From the NCBI GenBank assembly GCA_900142905.1, contig FSRV01000002.1, positions 2,976,001-3,040,000 on the forward strand: DNA of 64,000 bases, given 5' to 3'. This document shows, piece by piece, positions 45,102 through 56,602 of this stretch. The position numbers were made by a program, and so were the translations under genes. Source of the DNA: Burkholderia sp. GAS332. GTDB taxonomy: Bacteria > Pseudomonadota > Gammaproteobacteria > Burkholderiales > Burkholderiaceae. The first letter of the stretch is position 1; each line of letters opens with the position of its first letter. Under the pieces are notes generated by a model that searched no databases, was not told the DNA's origin, and saw nothing but the letters and a program-made list of their open reading frames with translations.

Positions 45102-46661
45102 ATGACTCTACGTGAACAGTTTGCATCGTTCCCGCGCGACATGTTTGCCGGCACCGTCGTCTTTCTCGTTGCCTTGCCGTTGTGCCTCGGCATCGCCAAC
45201 GCATCCGGCGTGGAACCGTTCGCCGGTCTTCTTTCCGGCATCATCGGCGGGCTCGTCGTGGCCCTGCTGAGCGGCTCACATCTCAGCGTCAGCGGCCCTG
45301 CCGCCGGGCTGGTGGTGATCGTCGTCGACGGCATCGCGAAGCTCGGCAGCTTCCCTTCGTTCCTGATGGCGGTCCTGCTCGCGGGCGCCATCCAGTTCGG
45401 CTTCGGCATGCTCAAGGCCGGGCGCTTCGCCGCCTACGTGCCTTCTTCGGTCATCAAGGGCATGCTGGCGGCAATCGGCCTGCTGTTGATCATCAAGCAG
45501 GTGCCGCTCGCGGCGGGCTTCGCCAACGGCAGCGCGAGCGCCGCGAATGCCGCCGCCGGCACTATCGACACGCCGTTCGGCGCGATGTCGCTGGCCGCAT
45601 GCGCGGTCGCGATTCTGTCGATCGCGATTCTCGCGAGCTGGGAAACCCGAGCCATGCGCCGCTTCGCGCTGGTGCGCTTCGTGCCCGCGCCGCTCGCGGT
45701 TGTCGTACTCGGCATCGGCGTCACGTTGTTGCTGGACTTCACCGCGCCCGGCTTCGCGCCGCCGGCCGGACACCGCGTGTCCTTGCCTTCGCTGGCTTCG
45801 TTTGCGGCGCTGGACAAAGCGTTCGGCTGGCCCGAATTGACACACTTGATGAACCCGGACGTCTGGCGCCTGGCAATGACCATCGCCATTGTCGCGAGCC
45901 TGGAAACGCTGCTCAGTCTCGAGGCCGTCGAACAGATCGATCCGAAGAAACGCGTCGCACAGCCGGATCGCGAGCTTAAGGCACAGGGTATCGGCAACAT
46001 GGTGGCGGGCGCGATCGGCGCGCTGCCCATCACCTCCGTGATCGTGCGCAGTTCAGCCAATGTTCACGCGGGTGCGCAGAGCCGCTGGTCGGCGGTCGTG
46101 CACGGCGTGCTGCTGCTCGTGAGCGTTTTTGCGTTGACCGCCGTGATCAACCTGATACCGCTCGCCTGTCTCGCTGCCATCCTGATCTTCACCGGATTGA
46201 AACTCGCCAAGCCGTCGATGTTCGCGGATATCGCCAAGCAGGGAATCGCGCGTTTCGCTCCGTTTATCGTCACGATTGCAGGCGTGCTGTTGACTGACTT
46301 GCTGATCGGCATCGTACTGGGCATCGTGTGCAGCGTCGCACTGGCCATTCATGCCAACATGCAGCGGCCGATCACGATGGCGCGGCACGACGATCACTTC
46401 CTGCTGTCATTCCGCAAAGACGTGTCGTTTCTCGCGAAGGTCAGTCTGAAGGCGCATTTGAAGTCGGTTCCCGATCACGCCACAGTGGTCGTGGACGGCA
46501 GCCGCGCGGATTTTATCGACCCCGATGTGCGCGAACTGATCGATGAATTCGTGAATGACGCTCCCGCGCGCGGCATTCATGTGGAATGCCGGCAACTTGA
46601 GCCCGTCGCTCAGGAAAGGGGCAGGCCGTCGGGATTGCGGATGTTCCTGCGCCCGAGGTAA
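45102..46661 (+). CDS. SulP-family anion transporter (candidate bicarbonate or sulfate importer)
   Basis: A 519-residue membrane protein with 12 or more helices: DMFAGTVVFLVALPLCLGIANASGVEPFAGLLSGIIGG is the SulP N-terminal motif, and SGSHLSVSGPAAGLVVIVV is the phytosulfokine-like consensus. The C-terminal region from about 440 (VSLKAHLKSVPDHATVVVDGSRADFIDPDVRELIDEFV) is a short STAS-like domain. Bacterial SulP proteins carry sulfate, bicarbonate (BicA) or dicarboxylates. Placement after carbonic anhydrase favours bicarbonate, as inference. Confidence 0.87.
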   Translation: MTLREQFASFPRDMFAGTVVFLVALPLCLGIANASGVEPFAGLLSGIIGGLVVALLSGSHLSVSGPAAGLVVIVVDGIAKLGSFPSFLMAVLLAGAIQFGFGMLKAGRFAAYVPSSVIKGMLAAIGLLLIIKQVPLAAGFANGSASAANAAAGTIDTPFGAMSLAACAVAILSIAILASWETRAMRRFALVRFVPAPLAVVVLGIGVTLLLDFTAPGFAPPAGHRVSLPSLASFAALDKAFGWPELTHLMNPDVWRLAMTIAIVASLETLLSLEAVEQIDPKKRVAQPDRELKAQGIGNMVAGAIGALPITSVIVRSSANVHAGAQSRWSAVVHGVLLLVSVFALTAVINLIPLACLAAILIFTGLKLAKPSMFADIAKQGIARFAPFIVTIAGVLLTDLLIGIVLGIVCSVALAIHANMQRPITMARHDDHFLLSFRKDVSFLAKVSLKAHLKSVPDHATVVVDGSRADFIDPDVRELIDEFVNDAPARGIHVECRQLEPVAQERGRPSGLRMFLRPR

Positions 46662-46737
46662 GCGGGACGACGCACAGGACCTGAGCCCCATCGAACCCGG
46701 CCGCGCAGTTTGCCGAGTTGTTTTCGCGTTGCTCTAC

Positions 46738-46773
46738 ACGAAAACGGCCAATCTTTCGATTGGCCGTTTTCGT
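46738..46773. terminator. Strong hairpin terminator between the SulP gene and katG
   Basis: A 16-bp perfect stem, ACGAAAACGGCCAATC with its complement, around a TTTC loop. A run of A at the left and of T at the right of the stem lets it work for the + strand SulP gene and the convergent katG gene. Confidence 0.88.
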
Positions 46774-46818
46774 TTCGGCATCAAACCGTTAACGCGGGAC
46801 TGTCCCTACGCTCCGGCA

Positions 46819-49126
<2,308 letters not shown>

Positions 49127-49269
49127 GCCGCCCGCACAGTAGTGCTACAACATCCCGTTAGAGACGCGCGTCACGCCGAGCGCCCTCACCGCTTCGGCAT
49201 CAAGTCCTATGCTCGATGAATTCCGTTATAAAGTCGTACCCAGTTGTTCAACACCACCACGGAGGCAAC

Positions 49270-49824
49270 ATGGCACCTGAGCGCATCATGTTTATCCGGC
49301 ACGCGGAGAAGCCAGACGCCAGCGAGGGTACCGGCATCGAAGCGGACGGTAAGGCCGACGACGAAAGCCTCGCGGTTCGCGGCTGGCAGCGTGCCGGCGC
49401 GTTGGCGCGCTTCTTCTGTCCGATTGACGAGAAGCATGCCGAGCGACTGACGCCGGCCACCGTGTTCGCGGCGGGGAACGGTCCAGCCAGCAAGAGCAAG
49501 CGATCGATGCAAACCGTTACGCCGCTCGTTGCGCTGCTGCAAGCCACATCGCAGGTGAAGTACATCACGGCGTACCTGAAGGACGACGGCGCCGCACTCA
49601 TGACGGACGTGCTGACCCAATCCGGCATCGTGCTGATTGCATGGGAGCACAAGGTGCTGCCGCCACTAATCGGACACGTGCCTGGCGCGCCCGCGGTTCC
49701 TGCAACGTGGCCGGAGAACCGCTTCGATGTGGTCTGGATCCTCGATCGCAAGGCGGATGGATGGACATTCTCGCAACGCCCGCAATTGCTACTCGCCGGC
49801 GATATCGCCGAGCCGATCAGCTAG
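49270..49824 (+). CDS. Histidine-phosphatase-like protein
   Basis: A 184-residue protein whose N-terminus, RIMFIRHAEKP, carries the RHxE phosphohistidine motif of the histidine phosphatase superfamily. LAVRGWQRAGALARFF and a later WEHKVLPPLI (second His) fit the same fold. ATG 49270 has GGAGG nearby at 49261. An ATG at 49216 would add residues not seen in the family. Substrate unknown. It lies alone between katG and lon. Confidence 0.72.
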   Translation: MAPERIMFIRHAEKPDASEGTGIEADGKADDESLAVRGWQRAGALARFFCPIDEKHAERLTPATVFAAGNGPASKSKRSMQTVTPLVALLQATSQVKYITAYLKDDGAALMTDVLTQSGIVLIAWEHKVLPPLIGHVPGAPAVPATWPENRFDVVWILDRKADGWTFSQRPQLLLAGDIAEPIS

Positions 49825-49893
49825 ACCTTTGCGGTAGCAGCGAGCCCAGCCGACGGATGCGAGCGGTCCATGCCGCGTTCCGGCAGGGCTGCT

Positions 49894-52323
49894 TCAGTCC
49901 GTGGCGCCACGCGGCTTCACCGTCCCGCTCTCGATTAACTCGCGCATTGCGTCATCCACGGTCTCCAGCAGCACGAAGCGCAACTGCCTGCGCGCATCGG
50001 CGGGGAGGTCCTCGAGATCCGGCGCGTTGCGTGCGGGCAGCAGTACTGTCCCGATGCCGGCGCGCAACGCGGCCAGCACCTTTTCCTTGATGCCGCCCAC
50101 CGGCAGAACAAGGCCCCGCAGGCTGATCTCGCCCGTCACGGCGCAATCGCTGCGCACGGCTTGCCCCTTTAGCAGCGATACGATCGCAATGAACATGGCC
50201 ACGCCGGCACTGGGGCCGTCCTTGGGGACCGCGCCGGCCGGCACGTGGACATGAATGTCGCGCTTTTCGAAGCTCGAACAGTCGATGTTCAGCGCCTCGC
50301 AGCGCGACTTGACCAAGGTCAGCGCGGCCTGGACGCTTTCCTTCATCACGTTGCCCAACTGCCCGGTTAGCACCAGCCTGCCTCCGCCCGGCGTGCTGCT
50401 GGCCTCGATGAAAAGCAGTTCGCCGCCAACGGGTGTCCATGCCAGTCCGGTCACCACACCCGGCAAACTGGTGCGCATGGCCACTTCGCTCTCGAAGCGG
50501 TGATGCCCCAGTATCGACGGCAGGCGATCGGGCTCGATTCGCTCATGCGTCGCCGGATCCTCGGCCACGCGCAACGCGACATACCGGAATACCGCGCCGA
50601 TCTGCCGCTCCAGGCTGCGCACACCGGCTTCCCGCGTGTAGTCGCGGATGATGGACCGCAGCGCCTCGTCGCTCAGCTCGCATTGTGCGGGCGTCAGGCC
50701 GCACGCCTCCAACTGGCGTGGCACCAGGAAACGCCGGGCGATCTCGAACTTCTCAGCCTCGGTGTAGCCCGGCAGCTCCAAGACCTCCATGCGATCCATC
50801 AAAGGCCCGGGAATGCCTTCGGGCTGGTTCGCGGTGGCAACGAATACAACGGCGGACAGGTCGAACGGCACCCCAAGGTAGTTGTCGCGGAAGGAGGCAT
50901 TCTGTTCGGGGTCCAGGACCTCGAGCATCGCTGCGGCCGGGTCACCATGTACGCCGTGCCCGAGCTTGTCGAGTTCGTCCAGCAACATGACACAATTGCG
51001 CGCGCCCGCTTTGCGAATGGCCTGGACGATATTGCCCGGCATCGCGCCGATGTAGGTACGCCGATGGCCGCGGATTTCGGATTCGTCATGCACGCCGCCC
51101 AGGCTAACGCGCACAAACGGCCGCTCCAGCGCTCGGGCGATGCTCTGGCCGAGCGATGTCTTGCCCACCCCAGGTGGGCCGATAAAGCAAAGAATGGGCG
51201 CCTTGCCGCTCGGATTGAGCTTTCTGACACCCAGATACTCGAGGATGCGGCGCTTGACCTTTTCCAGGCCGAAGTGCGCCTCATCGAGAATCTCCCGCGC
51301 CCTAGCGATGTCGATGGGCGCTTCCGCCGGCAGTGCCCAAGGCAGTTCGGTCAGCCATTCGAGGTAGCTCACGCTGATGGCGTATTCGGAGGACGCCTCA
51401 GGCATCCGCTCCAGTCGGGCGAGTTCCTTGCGAGCATGCACTTCGACTTCCGGCGGCATATGGGCGGCTTCAATCGCGTCAGCCAGCTTACGGGCTTCTT
51501 CCCGGCTTTCGACGTTCTCACCGAGCTCTTGCTGGATGGTCCTGAGCTGCTCGCGCAGCATCATCTCGCGTTGACGCTGGTCGATCCGGCCGCGCGTCTG
51601 CTCGCCGATTTCCTGCGACAGGCGCAGGACTTCGATTCGCCCGGCGACAGCGTCGAGCACCTTGTCGAGCCGCTTGCAGAGATCGAGCGTTTCCAGGATC
51701 TCCTGCTTGCGCGCCGGCGGGATGTCGAGCAGACCGGCCACGGTGTCGGCCAGCAACCCGGGCGGCTCGATCGCGTCCAATGCCCTGATCAGGTCACCCC
51801 CGGCATTGGGCAGCAGCCCGATCATTTCCCCCGCGCGTTGCTTGAGAACCAGCACGCGCGCGTCGATGGCGGAGTCCCTGTGCGTGGGGTCGGGTAGCAG
51901 CTCCACCTGAGCGGCGCGGAACCCGAGGCCGGGCACCGGCGCGATCAGGCGAAAGCGCTCCACGCCCTGGCATATCAGGTGATGCGCGCCGTCCTCCGGA
52001 CTGGTCACATAGCGCAGCACGTTGGCCACGGTGCCAATGGTATTGAGGCCATCGAAGGACGGATCCTGCACCTGCGGATCGCGTTGCAGCACGATGCCCA
52101 AGGGCTGCTGGCGCATGACGGCCGCCTGCACATCCTCCTTGGTCTGCCCATGCCCCGCCGTAAGCGGTAACACCATGCCCGGAAACAGCACGGCATTGCG
52201 GACCGGCAGCAGAATCAGACTGTCTTTGGGGAGTGCCGGCATGGGGGCGGGCCCCCGGCTCGCCGGGGTGGCCTCAGGGACTTCAGGGGCCTCGGGGGCC
52301 TCGCTATCGCTGTCCGTGCTCAT
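49894..52323 (-). CDS. lon: ATP-dependent Lon protease (accessory copy)
   Basis: An 809-residue LonA-type protease: N-terminal substrate-binding domain (ILLPVRNAVLFPGMVLPLTAG), coiled-coil middle (GRIDQRQREMMLREQLRTIQQELG), AAA+ module with Walker A GPPGVGKTSLG and Walker B MLLDELDK, and a protease domain with Ser705 (PKDGPSAGVAM) and Lys748 (GGIKEKVLAA), spaced 43 residues apart as in E. coli. The N-terminal tail (residues 1-30) is Pro/Ala/Glu-rich and unusual. ATG 52323 has GAGGAGCGGAG upstream. The Hsp20 gene lies 32 bp upstream in the same unit. The usual clpX-lon-hupB setting is absent, so this is probably a second Lon. Confidence 0.92.
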   Translation of the reverse strand: MSTDSDSEAPEAPEVPEATPASRGPAPMPALPKDSLILLPVRNAVLFPGMVLPLTAGHGQTKEDVQAAVMRQQPLGIVLQRDPQVQDPSFDGLNTIGTVANVLRYVTSPEDGAHHLICQGVERFRLIAPVPGLGFRAAQVELLPDPTHRDSAIDARVLVLKQRAGEMIGLLPNAGGDLIRALDAIEPPGLLADTVAGLLDIPPARKQEILETLDLCKRLDKVLDAVAGRIEVLRLSQEIGEQTRGRIDQRQREMMLREQLRTIQQELGENVESREEARKLADAIEAAHMPPEVEVHARKELARLERMPEASSEYAISVSYLEWLTELPWALPAEAPIDIARAREILDEAHFGLEKVKRRILEYLGVRKLNPSGKAPILCFIGPPGVGKTSLGQSIARALERPFVRVSLGGVHDESEIRGHRRTYIGAMPGNIVQAIRKAGARNCVMLLDELDKLGHGVHGDPAAAMLEVLDPEQNASFRDNYLGVPFDLSAVVFVATANQPEGIPGPLMDRMEVLELPGYTEAEKFEIARRFLVPRQLEACGLTPAQCELSDEALRSIIRDYTREAGVRSLERQIGAVFRYVALRVAEDPATHERIEPDRLPSILGHHRFESEVAMRTSLPGVVTGLAWTPVGGELLFIEASSTPGGGRLVLTGQLGNVMKESVQAALTLVKSRCEALNIDCSSFEKRDIHVHVPAGAVPKDGPSAGVAMFIAIVSLLKGQAVRSDCAVTGEISLRGLVLPVGGIKEKVLAALRAGIGTVLLPARNAPDLEDLPADARRQLRFVLLETVDDAMRELIESGTVKPRGATD

Positions 52324-52355
52324 CTCCGCTCCTCGATTCGCCGGCGCTCGCCGGC

Positions 52356-52760
52356 TCAATCCAGCCTTTCGAAGTCCAGCACCAGGCAACCGTCCTGAGA
52401 GTCGCGTTGTGCCAGCCGGTAGCGCCCGGCCGGAAGCCGGATGTGCCGCTCGAAGCGTCCATAGGGAATTTCCAGGCAATGGACCGCGCCCCCGGCGAAA
52501 GCGCGCGGCAATTCCCGCTCGGCTGTTACGACCAGCATCGCGCCTTCGAGGTCCAGGCTGACGCGCTCAGGAGGCACGCCAGGCAGCGCCACCACAATCG
52601 CCAGCCGGCCCTCATGCTCGAACACCTCGATGGGCGGCTCCCATACTGGCGCGCGCGCGTGCTGACCCGCTAAGCGGAAGAACTGGCGATGCAAGCGCTC
52701 GGCGCGCTCGAGCGCATCGACGGCGGCGTCCCACATCGTGGCATGACGGGTGGTGCTCAT
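52356..52760 (-). CDS. Small heat-shock protein, Hsp20/alpha-crystallin type
   Basis: A 134-residue Hsp20 protein: WEPPIEVFEHEGRLAIVVALPGVPPERVSLDLEGAMLVVTAERELP is the alpha-crystallin domain and GRFERHIRLPAGRY its end. The short C-terminus lacks a clear I-x-I motif (it ends VLDFERLD). It would hold unfolding proteins, and being in one unit with Lon suggests hold-and-degrade teamwork. A good sigma-70-like promoter lies 47 bp upstream; no heat-shock (sigma-32) promoter was seen. Confidence 0.88.
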   Translation of the reverse strand: MSTTRHATMWDAAVDALERAERLHRQFFRLAGQHARAPVWEPPIEVFEHEGRLAIVVALPGVPPERVSLDLEGAMLVVTAERELPRAFAGGAVHCLEIPYGRFERHIRLPAGRYRLAQRDSQDGCLVLDFERLD

Positions 52761-53107
52761 GGCGGCTCCCTGCCTGTTCTGTCAGCCCAGCACGGGCTGT
52801 TCATTCATCAAAGGCCACCGGTGCACGCCTGTCAAGTCAGTGCAGGCAATAGACCTGCGCCGCACGCTCGCACCGTCCTGCTGCCCCTTGCCGAAGCAGC
52901 CGCCGATGCTGTTACGAAGCCTTGCCGCCGCATCATTGATATCTGGCAACCTGGCTTCCAGATGACAGTACTATTGAGCACGCGCTCGCCCGTTTTACTG
53001 CACCTCTGTTCCGTACGCCGCAACGGCATGTTGCGGGATTCAATATTCCAAAACGACATGGATGAATCGACAAGTGCGGGGAATGTTCTATCCACAGGAG
53101 AATGAGC
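52761..53107. other. 347-bp intergenic region between hsp20 and a small gene
   Basis: Holds the hsp20-lon promoter (52807-52835), a short GC-rich inverted repeat CAGCCC/GGGCTG near 52783-52799 in the leader, and then about 200 bp in which I recognise no gene. Confidence 0.6.
52807..52835 (-). promoter_or_regulatory. Sigma-70-like promoter of the hsp20-lon unit
   Basis: On the minus strand TTGACA (52830-52835), 17 bp spacer, then TTTGAT (52807-52812). A consensus -35 and spacing with a 4-of-6 -10 box, giving a leader of about 40 nt. Confidence 0.65.
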
Positions 53108-53299
53108 ATGGCTAACATTGACCTGGCCGAAGTTGCAGAACTTCAACGTAAGTCTGCAAACGCCTATGCATTAGCTAGGAATGCATATGAATTGGCGAAA
53201 ACGGCGGCAGACCTTCATTCCGCAGCAATCGAGCAACAAACTGCTGCCCTTGCGTATCGAAGTGCCGTATCCGCCCGCGAAATCGTCATTGGCATCTGA
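53108..53299 (+). CDS. Small hypothetical protein, helical
   Basis: A 63-residue protein, Ala-rich and predicted almost all alpha-helical (NIDLAEVAELQRKSANAYALARNAYELAKTAADLHSAAIEQQTA). ATG 53108 sits seven bases after AGGAG; the ATG two codons earlier is too close to it. I do not recognise the family; the heptad-like pattern suggests a short coiled coil. It may be a stress-related small protein given its neighbours, but that is only position. Confidence 0.55.
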   Translation: MANIDLAEVAELQRKSANAYALARNAYELAKTAADLHSAAIEQQTAALAYRSAVSAREIVIGI

Positions 53300-53388
53300 G
53301 ACCTGGTACCTGGTCGGGCGTGCTATCAATAGCTCAGACGTCGCCTCGAACGTTGCGATGAAGTATCCCGCTGCTAGCCAGGCCAGCG

Positions 53389-53892
53389 TTATTCATTTGT
53401 CGCTTCTTTGGCCTTGGACAGTGCCTCGACCAGCTTCAACTCATCGTCAAGTGAAAGATTGGTGTAGAGCACAGTCCCGCCCAGTTTCGCCAGGTCGGCT
53501 TCCACTTTATCCAGCGTCACATCCTTAAGCAGCGCAAATACGGCGGCCGCGCCTGGCTGAATTTTTTGCTCCAGCGACTTCACAAAATTGTCACTGACAC
53601 CGTATTCACTCAATTTGCCTGCCAATGCCCCGGATGCCGATCCCACTGCGGCGCCCAGCAACGGATTGAGAAATAGCCAACCAATCAGGCTGCCCCAGAA
53701 GGCCCCCCGCAATGCACCTGCCGCAGTCGGGTTGACCGTCTGATGGAGTTTTACTTTGCCGTCGGCCGTGCGCTCAACGATGACGGCATCACGCAGTTGC
53801 AAAAGGTATTCGCTTTGAAGTGTCTGTAGCTCCTTCAACGCGTCTTCTGCAACCGCCAAGTCCGGATAGGTAATCGCGATCAGTGTAGACAT
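53389..53892 (-). CDS. DUF1269 membrane protein
   Basis: A 167-residue protein of the DUF1269 family: STLIAITYPDLAVAEDALKELQTLQ at the start, then GAFWGSLIGWLFLNPLLGAAVGSASGALAGKLSEYGVSDNFVKSL (a Gly-zipper hairpin of one or two membrane helices) and AVFALLKDVTLDKVEADLAKLGGTVLYTNLS. Function unknown; such proteins are often found in stress-response clusters. ATG 53892 has GGAGGA upstream. It lies 32 bp downstream of the era-like gene, and a diverged paralogue is at 55712-56167. Confidence 0.85.
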   Translation of the reverse strand: MSTLIAITYPDLAVAEDALKELQTLQSEYLLQLRDAVIVERTADGKVKLHQTVNPTAAGALRGAFWGSLIGWLFLNPLLGAAVGSASGALAGKLSEYGVSDNFVKSLEQKIQPGAAAVFALLKDVTLDKVEADLAKLGGTVLYTNLSLDDELKLVEALSKAKEATNE

Positions 53893-53924
53893 AACGTGTC
53901 CTCCAAATGTAAGCGTTGACTGCG

Positions 53925-54836
53925 TCATTCATACCCATAGGCGCGAAGCCCCGCCTCGTTGTCGGCCCAGCCGCTCTTAACCTTGACGAAGGTCTCGAGA
54001 TACACGGGGCCGTCGAACAACTTCTCCATATCGATCCGCGCGTCGGTATTGATCTGCTTGAGCTTGGCCCCGTTCTTGCCGATCACGATCGCCTTTTGCG
54101 AGTCGCGCTCGACAAGGATCGTCGCGAAGATGCGCTTAAGGCGCCCTTCCTCCTCGAACTTCTCGATCACGACTGTACTGGTGTACGGCAGTTCGTCGCC
54201 GGTCCAGCGGAACACCTTCTCACGCAGGATCTCGGCGGCGAGGAACCGTGAACTGCGGTCGGTCAGGTCATCTTCGCCATAGATCGGATCGCCCTCCGGC
54301 AGATAGGGCTTGATCGTGTCCAGCAGGCGCGCGACGTCTTCCGGATTCGTGGCCGACAGCGGCACCATCTCGACGAATTCGCGCAATTGGCTCAGTTGTT
54401 GCATGAACGGGAACAGCGTCGCCTTGTCGCTGACGCAGTCGAGTTTGTTCGCGATCAGCAGCGTGGGCATGCCGGGCGGGATCAGGTCAAGCACCTTCTG
54501 ATCGTCCGGCCCAAAGCGGCCGGCCTCGATCACGAACAGGATCACGTCGACCGACGTCAGCGTCGACGTGACCGCGCGGTTCAGCGAACGGTTCAGCGCG
54601 GCGGCGTGGCGGGTCTGGAAACCTGGCGTATCGACAAAGATGAATTGCGCGTCTTTGGTCGTATTAATGCCGGTGATGCGGTGGCGGGTTGTCTGTGCCT
54701 TGCGCGACGTGATGCTGATCTTCTGGCCGACGAGCGCATTCATCAAGGTCGACTTGCCGACGTTCGGGCGGCCGACGATGGCGATCGTTCCGCAACGGAA
54801 ACCAGGAGGAGAAGAAGTGACGGCCGGATCGTTCAT
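53925..54836 (-). CDS. era: GTPase Era (ribosome assembly), isolated copy
   Basis: A 303-residue Era protein: G1 GRPNVGKS at residues 22-29, G2 region [10 protein letters not shown]3 DTPGF, G4 NKLD, and a C-terminal KH domain with [21 protein letters not shown]. It binds 16S rRNA and helps 30S maturation. ATG 54836 was chosen since GGGAT lies eight bases before it; earlier starts lack a site. Era is normally in an rnc-era-recO operon; here the neighbours are DUF1269 and yhbY, so this is probably a second copy. Confidence 0.9.
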   Translation of the reverse strand: MNDPAVTSSPPGFRCGTIAIVGRPNVGKSTLMNALVGQKISITSRKAQTTRHRITGINTTKDAQFIFVDTPGFQTRHAAALNRSLNRAVTSTLTSVDVILFVIEAGRFGPDDQKVLDLIPPGMPTLLIANKLDCVSDKATLFPFMQQLSQLREFVEMVPLSATNPEDVARLLDTIKPYLPEGDPIYGEDDLTDRSSRFLAAEILREKVFRWTGDELPYTSTVVIEKFEEEGRLKRIFATILVERDSQKAIVIGKNGAKLKQINTDARIDMEKLFDGPVYLETFVKVKSGWADNEAGLRAYGYE

Positions 54837-55071
54837 AGTGTGCATCCCGATGATGACAACGAGCCCCGACAACGACCTGAGAAGTTAATATTGGGTCAGT
54901 TGATTATAGACAGCCAGGTCGCGTTCGATAGAGGTCGGCATGTCGATATGCTTACCAATAAGACCGATAGTTAATATCGTCTTATCCGCTGTTGATGTAA
55001 GCGGCTAGTCACGCCGAGAATGTCACACAGCTAGCTTTCCGTTATGCGGCCCCGTTCGTTTCATCGACCCC

Positions 55072-55587
55072 ATGCCCGCCCTTTCTCTGTCTCCCGCTGA
55101 GCGCTCCGCGCTGCGCGCCCAGGCGCAAGCGCTTAAGCCTGTCGTGCTAGTCGGCGCCGAAGGACTGACTGATGCGGTGCTCGCCGAGATCGACGTACAC
55201 CTCGCCGCACACAGCCTGATCAAGATCCGCGTATCGAGCGACGAACGCGACGCGCGCGACGCAATCTGCGAGCAGATTTGCGATTGTCTCGGTGCCGCAC
55301 CGGTCCAGCATATCGGTAAGCTGCTCGTCATCTGGAAGCCCGCAGCGGCCCAGCCCCATTCCGTGCGCAGCATGTCAGGCGTTGCCGGAGACGTCGGCAC
55401 AGTGAAGAAAGGTGCACCGCGCATCGTCAAGGTCGTCAAGCGGTCGCCCCATGCACCGGCAGTACGCCGCTCGAAGCTGCGGAAACTCGTGGTCCGCGGC
55501 AACGAGCGCGTGACCGCGGGCGGCAATGTCAAACGCGCGAAGAAACGCCAGACGAGCGCGAAGCGCCAGAATCAGGGCCATCAATAA
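55072..55587 (+). CDS. yhbY: YhbY-type RNA-binding protein (CRS1-YhbY domain), basic tail
   Basis: A 171-residue protein. Residues 1-95 form the YhbY/CRM fold (LSPAERSALRAQAQALKPVVLVGAEGLTDAVLAEIDVHLAAHSLIKIRVS, with the GxxG-like loop). YhbY binds pre-50S ribosomes in E. coli. The 75-residue C-terminal tail is Lys/Arg-rich (KVVKRSPHAPAVRRSKLRKLVV, KRAKKRQTSAKRQ) and longer than in E. coli. Divergent from the era copy. It is not beside rlmE/ftsH, its common neighbours, so a second copy is likely. Confidence 0.87.
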   Translation: MPALSLSPAERSALRAQAQALKPVVLVGAEGLTDAVLAEIDVHLAAHSLIKIRVSSDERDARDAICEQICDCLGAAPVQHIGKLLVIWKPAAAQPHSVRSMSGVAGDVGTVKKGAPRIVKVVKRSPHAPAVRRSKLRKLVVRGNERVTAGGNVKRAKKRQTSAKRQNQGHQ

Positions 55588-55711
55588 TCCCGTCGCTCCG
55601 CGCGCATTGCATGGGTACTGCCTTTGCGGCAGTATGCATGAGTGATGCCAGCGAGCTTCATCTGACAGGTTGCCTGTGACGCAGGGATTTCTTCATGGGA
55701 GGGACTTTACG

Positions 55712-56167
55712 ATGGCCCAACAACTGATCGTCGCGGTTTTTAGCAACGTGGCTGACGCGGAGAAAGCTGGCATGGATTTTCGGAATCTCGAAGAAAAGGA
55801 TGCGAGCTTTAAGGTCGAAAGCGGTGTGATGATTCAAAAGGACCCGGCTGGAAAAGTGACCTTGCTCGGTACAAAGACACAACCATTTTGGGGTGTTGTA
55901 ATCGGTGCCATAACGGGCGGCCTGATTGGTATGCTCGGTGGGCCATCCGGCGCGATACTCGGCTTCACGATCGGGGCAAGTACAGGGCTAGCTGGCGTTG
56001 CACTCATCGATATACTCGATCATGAGTTCGTCGATTCCATCAGCGGTGATTTTGCGCCGGGATGTGTTGCCATCATCCTCGAGGCTGCCGAAGCAACGCC
56101 CGATGCGGTTGACAAGATCGTTGCAGCGCATCGTGGAACGGACTACCGCAAGCCACTTGGGGCATAA
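55712..56167 (+). CDS. DUF1269 membrane protein, second copy
   Basis: A 151-residue protein. MAQQLIVAVFSNVADAEKAGMDFRNLEEKD, VGIQKDPAGKVTLLGTKTQ-like linker and the Gly-rich FWGVVIGAITGGLIGMLGGPSGAILGFTIGASTGLAG hairpin mark DUF1269, with GDFAPGCVAIILEAAE at the end. ATG 55712 follows GGGAGGGA. It is a diverged paralogue of 53389-53892 on the other strand, with era and yhbY between them. Function unknown. Confidence 0.83.
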   Translation: MAQQLIVAVFSNVADAEKAGMDFRNLEEKDASFKVESGVMIQKDPAGKVTLLGTKTQPFWGVVIGAITGGLIGMLGGPSGAILGFTIGASTGLAGVALIDILDHEFVDSISGDFAPGCVAIILEAAEATPDAVDKIVAAHRGTDYRKPLGA

Positions 56168-56338
56168 AAACAGGGCGTCGGTTTCGATCGCTGATCTCGA
56201 ACCATTTTACGGTTCAAGCCGGAATCGCCTGAACGCCGTGCGAGGGCTATGGCTGGAGCGCCAACCCGTGGGTTTGCGTGATCGAGTATAGGAGGGGTGA
56301 CTGATGTCAGCCCTCCCAGGTGAGGTTTGCGTTTCGCG

Positions 56339-56602
56339 TTAAGGAAGGAAGAGGTCGATAGTTAGGGGTACCGGATCGCCCTTCAAACCACTTCGAATCG
56401 CAAGTGCGGCCTTCTCGTAGATCACCTCGCGGTGCCGCTCGAACTCCTTCAGCAAGTCGGTTCTATGGCCTTCCGGCTGCGACAATTCTTTAAGCACTTC
56501 CCTGCTCACAATGCAGAAGTGATGGACACTGTCGACTCTGATGCCGAACTTAACGGCCTCGCCGTCATTTGCGACACTAATGCCTTCGATGTTGTCAGCC
56601 AT
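56339..56602 (-). CDS. DUF1488-like small protein
   Basis: An 87-residue protein. The pattern GEAVKFGIRVDSVHHFCIVSREVLKEL resembles DUF1488 proteins (short, beta-rich start, Cys near the middle). ATG 56602 has GGAGG nine bases upstream. Function is not known. It lies alone, with 170-bp and 440-bp non-coding gaps on either side. Confidence 0.65.
   Translation of the reverse strand: MADNIEGISVANDGEAVKFGIRVDSVHHFCIVSREVLKELSQPEGHRTDLLKEFERHREVIYEKAALAIRSGLKGDPVPLTIDLFLP

Noticed and set aside
50500..51897. A 465-codon open frame antisense to lon
   Set aside because: It is the shadow of the Lon coding frame; no domain or ribosome-binding site supports it.
52807..52835. A sigma-32 heat-shock promoter for hsp20
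   Set aside because: The sequence fits sigma-70 (TTGACA, 17 bp, TTTGAT); no CCCCAT-type -10 was found.
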